From the NCBI GenBank assembly GCA_014529385.2, contig CM043944.1:170207240-170271239 (forward strand): a DNA stretch of 64,000 bases, in the 5' to 3' direction. The stretch is from Adiantum capillus-veneris. Taxonomy: Eukaryota; Streptophyta; Polypodiopsida; Polypodiales; Pteridaceae. Every line of letters starts with the position of its first letter. Positions within the stretch are counted from its first letter, which is position 1. Shown here one piece after another: positions 21,047 to 32,554 of the stretch. The position numbers and the translations under genes are program-made. The notes under the pieces are model-generated. The model saw only the letters and a list, made by a program, of their open reading frames with translations, made no database searches and was not told where the DNA came from.

Positions 21047-23211
21047 TGAGAGATACCCCTACCCAGGGCTCTATGCACAGAATATACAATTTACACTTTT
21101 ATACAATTCCAATATACATAAGAGTTGCGGAAGCATTTGTATAGGGGAAGAGTTCTCAACGTTCGACCAAGCATGGAGTTTAGGCCATGAGCCGGACTGC
21201 ATCGAGAGGTACTTAGCGACTAGTGCTACCCCTGAATGGGTGTTATGAATAAAAGTGTACTCAAGAAAAAATATAACATTGTGGAGGGTGAATATATGTG
21301 TACACTGCGTTGCGGGAAGAGAGAGAGAGAATATAGTGGAGGGTGAAATAGAGTGCACAAAGACATGAGAAATTGACAACAGAGAAGCTTTAAATGCCTA
21401 TCTAAATGGAACAGGCAACCATATATTAATGCAATGACAAAGTCTAGGTATACCATAACATCAAAAAGTTTATGACAAAATAACTAGCAGAGCACCAGAC
21501 CCTGTGTAGAGATCGACCGGTCCACCCATCCACTTCCGCTCTACTACGGACAGAGAGAATTTCACTTCGCCGGGAGCGAGCCAGAACACCTCCATCCTAC
21601 CTGAGCTAGACATAGGTGAGGCCGCTTTGCCTCCCTCCATGAACCCGAGCTCTGAAAGGATCCCAAATACCAGCAGGTGGTAGGGTATCAATACCAACCA
21701 TACCAGTTTAGGCGCCATGCCTCTTCGATGCCCAGCATCGGGTGTTTAGGCCAAGCAAAGACAAGATCCCCGATGCGTTAGCCGTGTAGGTCATTCAACC
21801 CCCGACACACTAACCATGTAGATGAGCCTAACAAAAAGAAGAAGACCTAGGCAACACCCCCGATCCAGCAAAGCCCCAGGTCAGGGACCCTTTAGTCTAA
21901 GGCTAAGCGATGTAGGTGATCCTAGTCTTGTAGGGACACTGCCATGAGAAACATAACACATGAGTCCAATCATAATAGCACTTTCCAGATGCACAAACAA
22001 TTCCTTTTCCAAACAGTTAGACTGTACAGGGTCTTTACCCTTACACGTCTACCATAACCTATCTTGATCACTTCATGATTCAATCCAAAAACCATAAACC
22101 ATAATCCAATCACATTACACGGGTGAGCTCTCCACCCTACTTGGGTGAGGCACGACCAATCCTGCATAACCACTTTAGAACATAACATGGCTGCAAAAAT
22201 TTCGGCAGCATAACTCAATCCAGAAAAAAAAACACCGGCTTCCACCATAAAATATCAACCATAATCCATGAGGGAATCTTAGCCCTTAACCATAAATCAC
22301 AATCACACTGAACCAACTCCTACGCTTGGAGTTTGACATATCCCCTGTAATCAATCGGAGTCTACACACATGTGACCCTTAAGATGTGCTTCTTTCATGC
22401 ATAAAAAGAGTCCGACCAACGACTAATCATGATATAAAAATCCAATTTTGACAACATGCAACCATGCAAATTTGATGCATCACATCTGCACTTCACCACT
22501 CTAGCACATAGAGCTAGTTTTAACCTAGAAAGGTAAAAAGCAATCATAACCATGCACATGAGGCATCCACATCAATCCATGAGTTCCCATACATCATATG
22601 ATAACATTCCAACACCATAAACATGATGCAAAACAACTCCGACCTTTAGGTCAACCATAAACCATAACTTCACACATGTGAAAAAACAATTTTCTGACAT
22701 TTTCGGGAGCATGCAAAACATGCAAATGAAAGTGTTTGACCTCAATCCCAATGCATCAAGTTCAGCTCTATAATGTAGGCTGTCACTCCATCACGTCACT
22801 TTGACCATATGCAGGGTGGTCTCGTACGGTCACGTATGTTTTGTCCACGTACGAAGACGTACGGTGCTCATCGAACTAGAAAATTTTATGTCGTACGACA
22901 TGGTTACGTACGTTCAAAAATAAAAACACGCAATTCTTAACCTTAGATTTTACACTTGGGACAAATAGACAATTGATTATCACATTAGACAAGAATGCAA
23001 CTTGCAAGTGCCAAGTGCTGACACTCAAGAGTTGAGAATCAAGACAATGAGACACAATGGGCATGAACAGCGATTCGCATTACATATGTCATAAATCAAA
23101 AAGCTAAGTTGAGATTTGATAATCGAGATGATACAAAAAAGTAGGCCTTTTAAGCCTCAATCGTGCAAAAAGTGGAAGTAGGGTCAAAAAAGATATGAGA
23201 GACACTAAAGT

Positions 23212-24041
23212 CTAAGAGCTTTCTGCGCTCTCATCATCATCATAATCTTCCTCTTGTGAGCTATGCTCATCGATGTCATCTTCATCCTCACATGAATCGG
23301 ATTGTGGTGTGTCATAATCTCCCTCACTAAGGAGATTTCTCTCCTCGTCATACTCCGGCTCTCTAGGGTCCATAGTGTTGGATCTATGAATAGGCACATC
23401 CTCCAAAATAGAGGCCGCCGCAATGGAGCCACTTCCCGAGCCTCGCCGCACATAGGTTGTAGGAGTAGTAGCCTCCATCTCACGTCCACGGCCGCGGCCA
23501 CGGCCACGAGCATGGGAAGCTCTTGCACCTCTACCTCTTGTAGCCGAAGGCATAGGGACTCCACGCACAATGACCCTCTTGCGTGATCGTGTGCGAGAAA
23601 CCCGTTGGTCAATCTCCTCTAGCTCCAAGTAGAGCTCGCGGAAAATTTGCTCCTCTGTCATATCACGCTCTTTGTTGACACTTTAATTGAGAGCTTGCAA
23701 TCATCAACATTGACCTATTTGACAAGTTGTAGAAACGTTCAAAAGAGTCAAGACTCAAGACAAAGTTAGCACATGTGAATTGGAATGCAAAGCCATAGCC
23801 CATATGAATCAAGAAGCAAGTGTGTAGAAAGAGGGTTTACTTATCTAGCCATAGGCATCTCATGCATGGAGCGCAACATTCGGAGATTGGAGCGACAATA
23901 GATGAGCCGCTCCAATTGCTTTGTTGACAGTTTGTTGCGAATTTTGGTGTGGATAAGCGAGTGTGCGGACCAATTTCGCTCGCATGCACTGGATGAGCAA
24001 TCCTATATTATATTCAAAAGATAGTATGTAATATAATTCAT

Positions 24042-24118
<77 letters not shown>

Positions 24119-25472
24119 GCTTGAACTCATTGGACACCATGGTTTTTTGCACTTTGTTTTGGACATCGTAGAGGCGCTCAAGAAGAAGCCACATAGAGGC
24201 AAATCGTGTTGCCGAGGGTTTCTTCAACTCCTTGTCGGAGTACGTGTGAAAAATTGCAAGTATTCTCACCTTAGCATTGATGAAGTTGACGATAGTGAGG
24301 GCTTGGGTGAGAATGGCCTTCACCCATTCTAGTTCTCCTATGTCTTCCATGAGAAGATCGAGGCAATGGGAGGCACAAGGGGTCTATACAATGTTCTTGT
24401 ATTCGGCCTCAAGTAGTCGGCTCATGCTAGTGCAATTGGATGCATTATCGGTGATCATTTGCACCACATTTTCGGGCCCGACCTACATTAAAGAGAGAAA
24501 AATTTAGAACACTTATCAAGAGGGCAAAAAGTAGTAAGTACATATTACACATTGCACAATGCACATTGCACAGGAAGAGGGGACAACTTAAACTCACACC
24601 TCTTCTATTGCCGCCTTGATGTGCTTGCATATGAATTTTCCCGTGACCTTCTTGCCTCTTGCTCCCGCATCAACCGCTCTCAAGAAGTAGGTGCCAAGAG
24701 GGCATGACAGGAGTATGTTAATGATGCCCCTCTTCTTACGATCACTCCACCCATCCGAGAGAATGGAGCACCCATATTTTGCCGATTTGTCGATTCTTGT
24801 CCGCTCTTCGTCAAGCTTCTTGGTGCGCATGTCTGCATAGGATGGACCCGTCCACCCCTCACATGGACCGACGGCCACAATAGCTCTCACCATCCTCTTC
24901 CACCGCTCTAGTCGAAGGATGTTGAAAGCAAGATTACACTCAATGATTGTGCGTGCAATCTCAATGTCCGCAAGCCTTTGCCTCTCTTTGAGGAAAGACA
25001 ATGGACCGGAGCTCAAACCCACCGATTGCGAGAGAGAGGCTTGCCTTGCTTGCTTTGGAGGATGGACACTAGCACTTGCCGATGCCTTCTTCTTATTGGT
25101 AGCCATTGAGCTTGCCGTCGCGTCACCGCTTGCAATGGAGGTAGAGGGAGAAGGGCCGCTTGTATCCTCCTCCGAGTCGGTAACATCAATGTCGGGCGCC
25201 ACTATCTCCTCTTGGGCTCTCTTCATCCGCACCTTGCGCGTTTTCAAAGGGAGATACTTCTTCTTGCTCTCTTCCAAAATGTCGTCGGGTATATTGGGAC
25301 ATGGACCGGCTTCACCTCCCATCTTCGTCAAGTGGATGATGAGTCGAGTGGAGGAGGAGGTCATGATCTTGGGACAATACTTGCATGTCCACCTACAAAC
25401 GTTTCGTTTGTCCCTCACTCTCTCATAGGAACGGCAATGCTTTTCAAAAGCTTCATGAAGAGGGGGAGGCAT
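23212..25472 (-). pseudogene. hAT transposase (BED finger, DUF659, dimerisation domain), deleted
   Basis: Exon 1 (25472-24600, from ATG) holds a BED zinc finger (WTCKYC... HLTK) and DUF659 (GCSILSDGWSDRKKRG). An intron at 24599-24483 (gtgtgag...atgtag) joins it in frame to exon 2, with ITDNASNC and the CxxH motif CASHCLDLL. A TAG at about 24387 stands where hAT proteins usually have Trp before TPC. Exon 2 runs into a (GA)n tract at 24047-24117. The next recognisable part is the C-terminal dimerisation segment, SSSACERNWSAHSLIHTKIR (exon from 24002), then an Arg/Gly- and acid-rich tail (about 23671-23212). About 200-300 residues expected between them are missing. The donor after that exon reads AG/ATAAGT instead of GTAAGT. 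Confidence 0.85.
24047..24117. repeat. (GA)n microsatellite
   Basis: About 35 GA units at the point where the hAT transposase middle is missing. Ser-Leu ORFs here are artefacts of the repeat. Confidence 0.97.
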
Positions 25473-25801
25473 GATAGAACACTTGAAAGTTGAGAGATTT
25501 AGAGCTTGAGATTTGAGAGGTTTACGCAATGGAGAACTTGAGATTTTTTGATAATGGAGAGAGGTGGTGTGAGAGAGGAAGACTCAAGAGGAAAGCTTCA
25601 TGGAGGAATGGAGAGCTATGAGGGAGGAACGGAGAGCTTGAGAGGCTTAGCAAATTGCAATCTCTCATGACTCATGAGAGAGCTTGAGAATGACTCATGA
25701 GCTTGAGCCTTGAGTTGGAACATAATGGAGAAGAAGAGAAAGAGGGCATCCTTATATAGATTTAGAGTGTAGACACTTGCCCTTGAACACAAGAGAGTTT
25801 A

Positions 25802-25802
<1 letters not shown>

Positions 25803-25870
<68 letters not shown>

Positions 25871-25976
25871 CCTAATGGAATCCAAGGTGAAGGACCAAAG
25901 CAATGAGAGAGAGGGAGAGTGAGAGAGAGGAGCCTAATGGAATTCAAAGCAATGTGAGAGAGAGAGAGAGAGAGAG
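25803..25976. repeat. (GA)n microsatellite cluster
   Basis: A long GA tract (25803-25867), then a local duplication around GGAGCCTAATGGAAT (25867 and 25928) and a second GA tract. Confidence 0.93.
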
Positions 25977-27224
25977 GAGGCTCAAGGCATGTGGGAGGTG
26001 AGGGGGGGGGGGATCCTAGGAGGGATCCTATGCCAAAAGGTAACTTAAAATCCTCCCAAAGAAAAGCGCAGTCAACGGATTTAAAAACCGGTCAAACGGG
26101 CTAAAAAGGCAACGGACAGAACGGACGCCATGACCGGACGGGACGAGAACGGACGGAACGTTCCGTCCAACGGACGAGAACAACCCTGACCATATGATAC
26201 TCACACAACAAACGATAACCCCAAAAGGAAGTCACTTTGTTCATATCTGCCTATGCACTTCGGAATGTTTAACTATATACTCTCATATAAGTTTAGGGCC
26301 ATCTAATACTTGAATTCAACTCACCAAAACAAATCATAAAACATATCAAAACGGCTCGGTTAACTCACATGTCATATGGTAACCCCCTTTGATAGCACTC
26401 CTACGCGTGTAGGTAAAACTGATACTGAGTGATTAATAACTCACATTCCCGAAGTGATAACGGAGACCTAAATTCAATTATCATCAAGTTTTATCAAGCT
26501 TTTCAATTTGTTATTGGGTTTGCCCATCCGGTGAATCTATATAGTGGTTCTCCAAGGAGCCTGGAGTGAAATTTTGGTTAAGTGTATTTGGCAGCAATCT
26601 GTTTTTTGACCATATCTCTTAACTCGTGCGTGTTTTTCACATGACACATAAGAGAGAAAATGTTCTAAATGATGTGTTTTATTTATGGTATAAAAGGTTC
26701 GGGTTGATTCGTAACGGTTTGTGATTTATGACCAAAACAGTATTCCTACCGCTTCTATGACGTGAAACGAAAAGCGTTTCTTTATGCACGTGCGTGACCA
26801 TAACGCATCATGTGCATAAATCAACATGTAAAACATGATGAAACAATCATGAGACAACCTCGTATATACTTGATTAATCCATACATGCACTCTTATATGA
26901 AAAAACAATCACCGCGAGGGTGACTACGCAGAAAAACGACATAAAGAGAGAGATGATGACTATGGAGTTTATGATTTCTCACCGTGCTTTAGAATCGATT
27001 AGGGGTTGTCGAAAGGCTTCTTGCTTTGCCGCAAGAGAGCGGTGATGAGAGCTACGTAAAGGTATCCGCCACGAAGACTTCCGGAGAGCGCATCACCGTG
27101 AAACGAGAGAGAAGATAATAAGCAAATAGAGAGAGAGAGAGAGTATCCTTCTTCTTCTTCTTCACGAGAGAGAAGAGTTTATGAAGATGGTGATGAAGAG
27201 CTTGCACCACTCTGTATAATAGAT

Positions 27225-27363
27225 CATAGTCACAAGGGGACGCATTCCGGGACGGGGGACGAGGAACGGGGGACGGGTCTCAAATGGATTTTTAGTGTAA
27301 AAAAGAGGGCGGGACGGCAAAAGGGGACGGGAAGCCCGAAAAAGGGAGTCCCCTGTGACTATG
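27225..27363. mobile_element. 139-bp hAT-type MITE
   Basis: Terminal inverted repeats: CATAGTCACAAGGGGAC on the left and CATAGTCACAGGGGAC read inward from the right. The 8-bp target duplication taatagat lies at 27217-27224 and 27364-27371. The interior is rich in GGGACG/GGAACG steps and has no ORF. TSD length and TIR style indicate a non-autonomous hAT. Confidence 0.88.
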
Positions 27364-28024
27364 TAATAGATAAGTAATTTTGACGTCAAGTCAAGAGAGC
27401 TTCCGCGTCTGAGAGTGTATCTATCTCCCTCAAAGTGAAAGAAGAGAGGTTTTTATATAGGCTCTCAAGGCCAAAAGCACTAGCTAAGAATAGAGTGAGC
27501 AAGGAGAGACAAGTTCGCGCACGTTCGTAGCTTTTAATTTTTTTAAAAAAAAAAAAAAAGTTTTTTTGAGGACATGGATTTCGACACGCGATTTAGAGAC
27601 TGTAAGAAGAAGTTTAGCTTCCAAGAAAAGAGTTCTAAACTAAGCTCCTCCTCTCTTTTTTAAAAAGACTCTTTCTTTCCTAAAAACAAGCCTTTGCTTT
27701 TTGGTGGTCAACTCTCCCACTTATCATTCAATTTTTACATTAAATTTGACCATCCAAACAGTATCTAACCAACTAATAAAAACCGTAGCTAGATTACGCC
27801 ATACCGTAACATTCGACATAATTATGACTTTCCATTATTGTCAACCAAAATTCGACGAAATAGATATGAAAGTTATTTTTTTTAATTTTTAAAAGAGACC
27901 CAAAAATTGGGGATCTTACATCCTCCCACACTTGAAAAATTCGAGGTGTCCTCACCTCGACAAGGATAACAAATGAGTAAGTCTAAAACCTTCTACAGAT
28001 ATGCTAAGTTGACTATCCTATTTC

Positions 28025-29182
28025 TCAAGTATGATCTTGTCTTGGAGAGATTTCGGTTGTCATAATATTAAATAAGGTTGGAGCATTTGCAAGTCCAAAT
28101 GGCACCGAAAGTTCTTCACTTTCTCCTTCGTTTGTAGTAGCTGCATGGACACGAACATTTGATGGATTTCCTCCACCTCGAGCATTCTGAGTTCTACTGG
28201 CTTGGGTTCCTCCTTGAGGCTGTTGATTTCCTCCTGAACGAGCTGGTCTATTGAATCGTCCATTTCTTGTAAAGATTGGATTTCCAGGTCTGAAATTTCC
28301 TTGGTTTTGTGGTGGTCTCTGGTTTGTATTAGGTCCAGATTGTGAAACTCTAAAGTTCTTGTTAGTGTCCGTACTTCTAGCATCATTTTGTGTTGCAAGT
28401 TCATAAGTCTCTGGATAATTAAACGGACAATTCCGAGACACATGGTCAGGCTCAAAAAAATTGAAGAAAAGGTGATTTCTTATTGCCCTCCTACGTAATA
28501 TGGCTTCTCGAGTCTGAGGATATGAAGATCTAGACTCATCTTTTGGTCGAGGTCTTTTATTACCATTTGATATTTCGAGCTCAATGGGTTTACCCGCATC
28601 AAGAACATCTGCAAAATTTGTAAGGCGTAAGCTCTGAAGTCTAGTCTTCAAAGGATTATGTAACCTTGACACGAATCGAGCTACCTTGACCTCTTGAGTC
28701 ATCCTTGCTAGAGCATACTTGACAAGGGTCAAGAAATGTTGATAGTATGATTCCAGGTCTCTCGTTCCTTAAGCACAGTCAAGAAACTCATTTATACGGT
28801 CTGAATGATAAACTTTGTTATGATAATTGTTCTTTGATTGAGTCTTGAGATAATCCCAAGTTGCTGCATTAGGGTTGACATTATTCTCAGTACAATGGTC
28901 TCTCCACCAACGCTTGGCCGTCTTCTCAAGGTTAAACTCAGCAATGATAGCCTTGTTCTCTGCGGATGAATGAGCTAAATCAAAGTAATCATCCATGCGT
29001 TCAATCCAGTCCTCAAGAACCTTGCCTACATCTTTGCCTTCTCCGGTAAAGTTTCCTGGTTGTGACTTTCGAAGCATAGCATCGATATCACGATCAATGA
29101 TAGTCGGTTGAGGTGCAATAGGGACATTGGCATTAGCAAGAACTTCATTTTCTCTAGGAGACATGATGTATTTCTGCATCAT
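28025..29182 (-). pseudogene. Gypsy gag joined to an RT scrap
   Basis: Minus-strand gag starts near 29182 (or the Met at about 29164). The gag domain includes AKRWWRDHC, and an in-frame TAA at 28769 interrupts it at FLDCA/GTRDLESYYQHF, after which the same frame continues. The zinc knuckle is degraded: FFEPDHVSRNCP keeps only the H and the last C. A Gln/Asn/Arg-rich stretch then runs into SVPFGLANAPTLFNIM, the conserved RT segment, and stops at 28025. Protease and the front of RT are therefore deleted. Confidence 0.85.
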
Positions 29183-29613
29183 GTCAAATCCAAAATCTTA
29201 TTAACAAATATATTATATTAATCCTCCCGCATTATGAGTTAAAAAGGGTGGGCGGGAGGACTTTTTTTTTTAAAACCATAATTTTTTAAGAAATGGGTAG
29301 TCATTTACACCCCATTGAAAGACAAGATCTAGTTTACGAGACGTTAGAAGTCACTCGCAAAGGTCACTACTAAAACAAACAGTCAAATAAAATTCTTGAT
29401 ACACTTGTTGAACACTTTAATCACTTTACCATAACTCAAACCACACAGTTCCACTCAAGAAGACAAGTCAAACAAGTGCCACCAACCAATGTCACTTATA
29501 GATGCATCATGAATACAATATCCTTTATCAAACAGCATGCATGAATGCGTGCATGATGCATAACTAACCCGACTAGAATCAGGCTTTAGGCTATCCCTAT
29601 AATCTTAAGCATT

Positions 29614-29626
29614 GGCTCTGATACCA
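29614..29626 (-). other. Primer-binding site of the minus-strand gypsy element
   Basis: Minus strand TGGTATCAGAGCC, two bases after the LTR end at 29629. Confidence 0.88.
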
Positions 29627-29628
29627 GG

Positions 29629-29893
29629 TGAGAGATACCCCTCCCCAGGGGTCTATGCACAGAATATACAATTTACACTTTTATACAATTTCAATATACA
29701 TCAGAGTTGCGGAAGCGTTTGTATAGGGGAGGAGTTCTCAGCGCCCGACCAAGCATGGAGTTTAGACCATGAGCTGGACTGCATCCAGAGATACCTAGCG
29801 ACTAGTGCTACCCCTAAATGGGTGTTATGAATGAAAGCGTACTCAAGAAAAAATATAACATTGTGGAGGGTGAAAATATGTGTACACCGCGTT

Positions 29894-29978
<85 letters not shown>

Positions 29979-30542
29979 AGTGAAGGGTGAAATAGAGTGC
30001 ACAAAGACATGAGAAATTGACAACAGAGAATCTTTAAATGCCCATCTAAATGGAATAGGCAACCATGTATTAATGCAATGACAAAATTTGGGTATATCAT
30101 AACATCAAAAAGTTTATGACAAAATAACTAGCAGAGCACCGGACCCTGTGTAGGGATCGACCGGTCCACCCATCCACTTCCGCTCTACTACGGACAAAGA
30201 GAATTTCACTTCGCCGGCCTCCATCCTACCTGAGCCAGACATAGGTGAGGCCGCTTCCTCCATGAACCCGAGCTCTGAAAGTATCCCAAATACCAGCAGG
30301 TGGTAGGGTATCAATACCAACCATCCCAGTTTAGGCGCCACGTCTCTTCGATGCCCAGCATCGGGTGTTTAGGCCAAGCCAAGGCAAGATCCCCGACGCG
30401 TTAGTCGTGTAGGTCATTCAACCCCCGATGCACTAACCGTGTAGATGAGCCTAACAAAAAGAAGAAGACCTAGACCCCGTTAGTTGTGTAGGTCATTCAA
30501 CCCCCGATGCACTAACCGTGTAGAACAAAAAGAAGAAGACCT
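29629..30542 (-). repeat. Truncated 5' LTR of the minus-strand gypsy element
   Basis: Matches 21047-21860 at high identity and includes a (CA)n(GA)n tract (29896-29974). The distal part is missing: from about 30470 a short local duplication (GTGTAGGTCATTCAACCCCC) leads into the family 1 LTR at CCCCGTTCGATGGGG. Confidence 0.8.
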
Positions 30543-31079
30543 AGACCCCGTTCGATGGGGGCCCCAAGTGACATAAAGGGTTAAAATAAAGCAAGACCCG
30601 CACACATGCAAAAATTGATGACGTGGCAGATTTTTGAAAATTGCACTGACATGATGACGTGGCATGCTGTACAGATTTCCGTGTTTTGCGCTGGTTGATG
30701 ACGTGGCAGGCTGTACGGTTTTCCGTAAATTGTGTTGGCAGCTTTTTGGCTTCGCTTTTGGACCAGGAGCTTTTGAGTTTTAAAGGCTTTTTACTGTAAC
30801 TGCTTTTCAGGCCAAGGGCCTTTAAATACGAGGCTAGGGCTCATTCTCTGGCATGCTTCTTGGAGAAGTGCAGAGTCTGGAGTACCGACTTTTACTGTGT
30901 TGATGCAATATAAAGAAATACCGAAAGGGGCGCCAAGGTTTGGGGCCAATACTCTCTGGGGTGGAATTCCGCCACTCCGTGTCGCGTGTCGTCTCTCTTT
31001 CAGTTCACTTGTTATTGAAGTACTAAAAGTCTGTTCAATCTGTTCTTTTGTATTGGCACGTGGTGCCCGTCCTGTGACA
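30543..31079 (+). repeat. 3' LTR of family 1 copy 2, 5'-truncated
   Basis: Matches the family 1 LTR from GTTCGATGGGG to TGTGACA. It keeps three ACGTGGCA boxes, TTTAAATA and the GAAATACCGAAAGGGGCGCC block (from 30910). Confidence 0.88.
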
Positions 31080-31760
31080 CAAAGCCAAGCTTTTGCATTA
31101 CCTCAGCGATGTAGTCCCAAAGGAGCGAGTCAAAAGCTTTTTCTATGTCGACCTGCATGACCAGCATGTCCTGCTTGGTGTACTCTTCATATTCCATACC
31201 AAGAATGACATTTGCTAGATTATCAGTTATTTGGCATCATGGAATAAAACCATATTGAGATTGATGTATGCCTGAATGCAGGTAGTCTTTGGTACGGTTA
31301 ACAAGCACCTTGGCCCTTAACTTATAGACATCAGGCATGAGAGTGATTGGTCTCCAATGGGAGAACTCCTCACATAGAACCCGTTTCGGCAACAATTTAA
31401 CAAGGCCCTCTTTCCAAGAGGATGGCATCTACTGTTGTTCCCATGCCCTATTCACCATGAATAGCAATGGATCCTTGAGATATCCGCGAATAAAATGAAA
31501 AACTCAAAAGTGAGTCCATCCCAACCCGGGGATTTCCCATGGCCCAAATGCCTTAAGCTGTCCTGCAATTCCTCCTCAGTGAAAGGAACCTCCAGCTCGT
31601 GCGCTTGCTGCAGGGAAAGGGGTCGGATTTACATGCGATAGAAACAAAAAACGCGCATGCGGTGCTTCCTGTGAAAGATCAGTAGGCAAAAATAGTCCCA
31701 TAATGTCACCAAAGCTTCAGTAAGCTCCTGTATGGAAGAAGTCCACTTGCAAAGGACACA
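31080..31760 (-). pseudogene. LINE A copy 1, RT N-terminal half
   Basis: Minus-strand continuation upstream of 15157. Fragments read GKSPGWDGLT, SSWKEGLVKLLPKRVL, WRPITLMPDVYK, QYGFIP and VMQVDIEKAFDSLLWDYIAE, the palm entry motifs of a non-LTR RT, in the same order as in the fuller copies. The 5' truncation falls next to a CA-rich stretch at about 31759. Confidence 0.82.
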
Positions 31761-32005
31761 CACACCCTCCTGCTTATGTGATCTCCCCTGCTTATGCGCG
31801 AGCAGATCTTCACTTAAGCAGGGGACACACACACCCTCCTGCTAATTTGAAGATCTGCTCGCGCTAGGGTTTGCAGGACAGATTGCGTAGCAATTGAACG
31901 TGCAGCAAGTCTAAAGGACTGCGCGCAAAGGTCGATGTGCTAGGGTTTGCAGGTGCAAGCAGATCGCGTCAGTACAACAACTGTCACCCCCTCGCGCGCG
32001 CACAC
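31761..32005. repeat. Short direct repeats, no gene
   Basis: GGACACACACACCCTCCTGC occurs at about 31757 and 31824, and GCTAGGGTTTGCAGG at about 31863 and 31950. Nothing coding seen. Confidence 0.7.
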
Positions 32006-32554
32006 CAAGGTTGTACCAATACGTACGTGTGGAACCGTACTGTACGGTACGTCCGTACTGATCCGTACAGTACTCATATGGATCGTACAGTACAGTGATT
32101 TAAAATAAAATAAAATTTAAAGCCCTTTTAGGCTATTGGAGTCTGGATATCAATTTGAAGCAATGTTTCTATAGTTCTGAGTTTATTGTCAGTAACTTAC
32201 CTTTTGTTCAATTGCTTCATGCTTGAAGGTTTGTCATTGTTCTGAGTTCTCTTGTCAGCAGGTAGAAATGTTTTTACGTTGTTCAATGTATATTGTTTCT
32301 TGAAGGTTGGTACTTGTTTTGAATTTAAGTGAATCTCTAGTGGATAATGTGTGTAGTAATGTGTCCCCAAGTACTTTGCATGATATAGATTGGTTAACCC
32401 TCTAACGAGGAAAATAAAATTTTCTTAAATTTTCCTCTCATTTACTGTTTTTTTACAAACGTATGTATTTTTACGTACTTAAAAAATTTATCCATACAGC
32501 ACGACGTACAGTACGTACATTCACGACCCGTACAGTACGTATGGTACAACCTTG
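32006..32554. mobile_element. 549-bp GTAC-rich hAT-like MITE
   Basis: Inverted ends CAAGGTTGTACCAATACGTA (left) and CAAGGTTGTACCATACGTAC (right, read inward), each followed by dense CGTAC/GTACGG steps. The 8-bp target duplication gcgcacac lies at 31998-32005 and 32555-32562. The AT-rich interior has no meaningful ORF. The subterminal GTACGG motifs resemble the left end of the hAT element at 22812, which suggests a related transposase. Confidence 0.88.

Larger units (their letters stand above)
22812..26188 (-). mobile_element. hAT DNA transposon with TIRs and 8-bp TSD
   Basis: A 3377-bp element with imperfect terminal inverted repeats: CAGGGTGGTCTCGTACGG on the left and, read inward from the right, CAGGGTTGTTCTCGTCCG. 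The 8-bp target duplication accatatg lies at 22804-22811 and 26189-26196, the hAT hallmark. The right subterminal region is dense in CGGAC/GGACG motifs, as expected for transposase binding. It encodes a spliced minus-strand transposase that has lost its middle. It may still be mobilised by a relative. Confidence 0.95.
21047..27919 (-). repeat. 3' LTR of the minus-strand gypsy element, with insertions
   Basis: Minus strand: the start TGTAAGATCC at 27919 follows a purine tract, and the end ...GGTATCTCTCA is at 21047. Without the hAT and MITE it would be about 3.3 kb. The end is firm by match to 29629. The start is inferred. An alternative start is TGTCAAACTCC at 22338, preceded by ACAGGGGATA, which would give a 1.3-kb LTR. 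Confidence 0.5.
21047..30542 (-). mobile_element. Minus-strand Ty3/gypsy element with long LTRs, deleted
   Basis: A gypsy element inserted in the body of family 1 copy 2. On the minus strand it has a truncated 5' LTR (30542-29629), a primer site (29626-29614), gag fused to a scrap of RT (29182-28025), a purine tract and a 3' LTR ending at 21047. The first 800 bp inside 21047 match 29629-30480 closely, which identifies the LTR pair. Most of pol is deleted, and the outer part of the 5' LTR was lost together with neighbouring family 1 sequence. It carries a hAT element and a MITE in its 3' LTR region. Confidence 0.8.
15158..31079 (+). mobile_element. Family 1 LTR element copy 2, host of a nested cluster
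   Basis: Starts TGTAACAAAC at 15158 and ends TGTGACA at 31079, with the 5-bp target duplication caaag at 15153-15157 and 31080-31084. Its own sequence survives as 15158-15487 and 20438-21046 (5' LTR and first part of the body) and 30543-31079 (3' LTR). The rest is later insertions. Relative to copy 1 it has lost the end of the 5' LTR plus the primer site (jump at about 20588), the second half of the body and the start of the 3' LTR. It is split between the two halves of a LINE A, which dates it after that LINE. Confidence 0.9.

Noticed and set aside
24003-24350. Long Ser-Leu repeat peptide on the minus strand
   Set aside because: It is the (GA)n microsatellite read as CT codons. Only the part before it belongs to the hAT transposase.
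30114-30341. Minus-strand ORF also present at 21470-21718
   Set aside because: It recurs only because both lie in the two LTRs of the same gypsy element. It is LTR sequence, not a gene.
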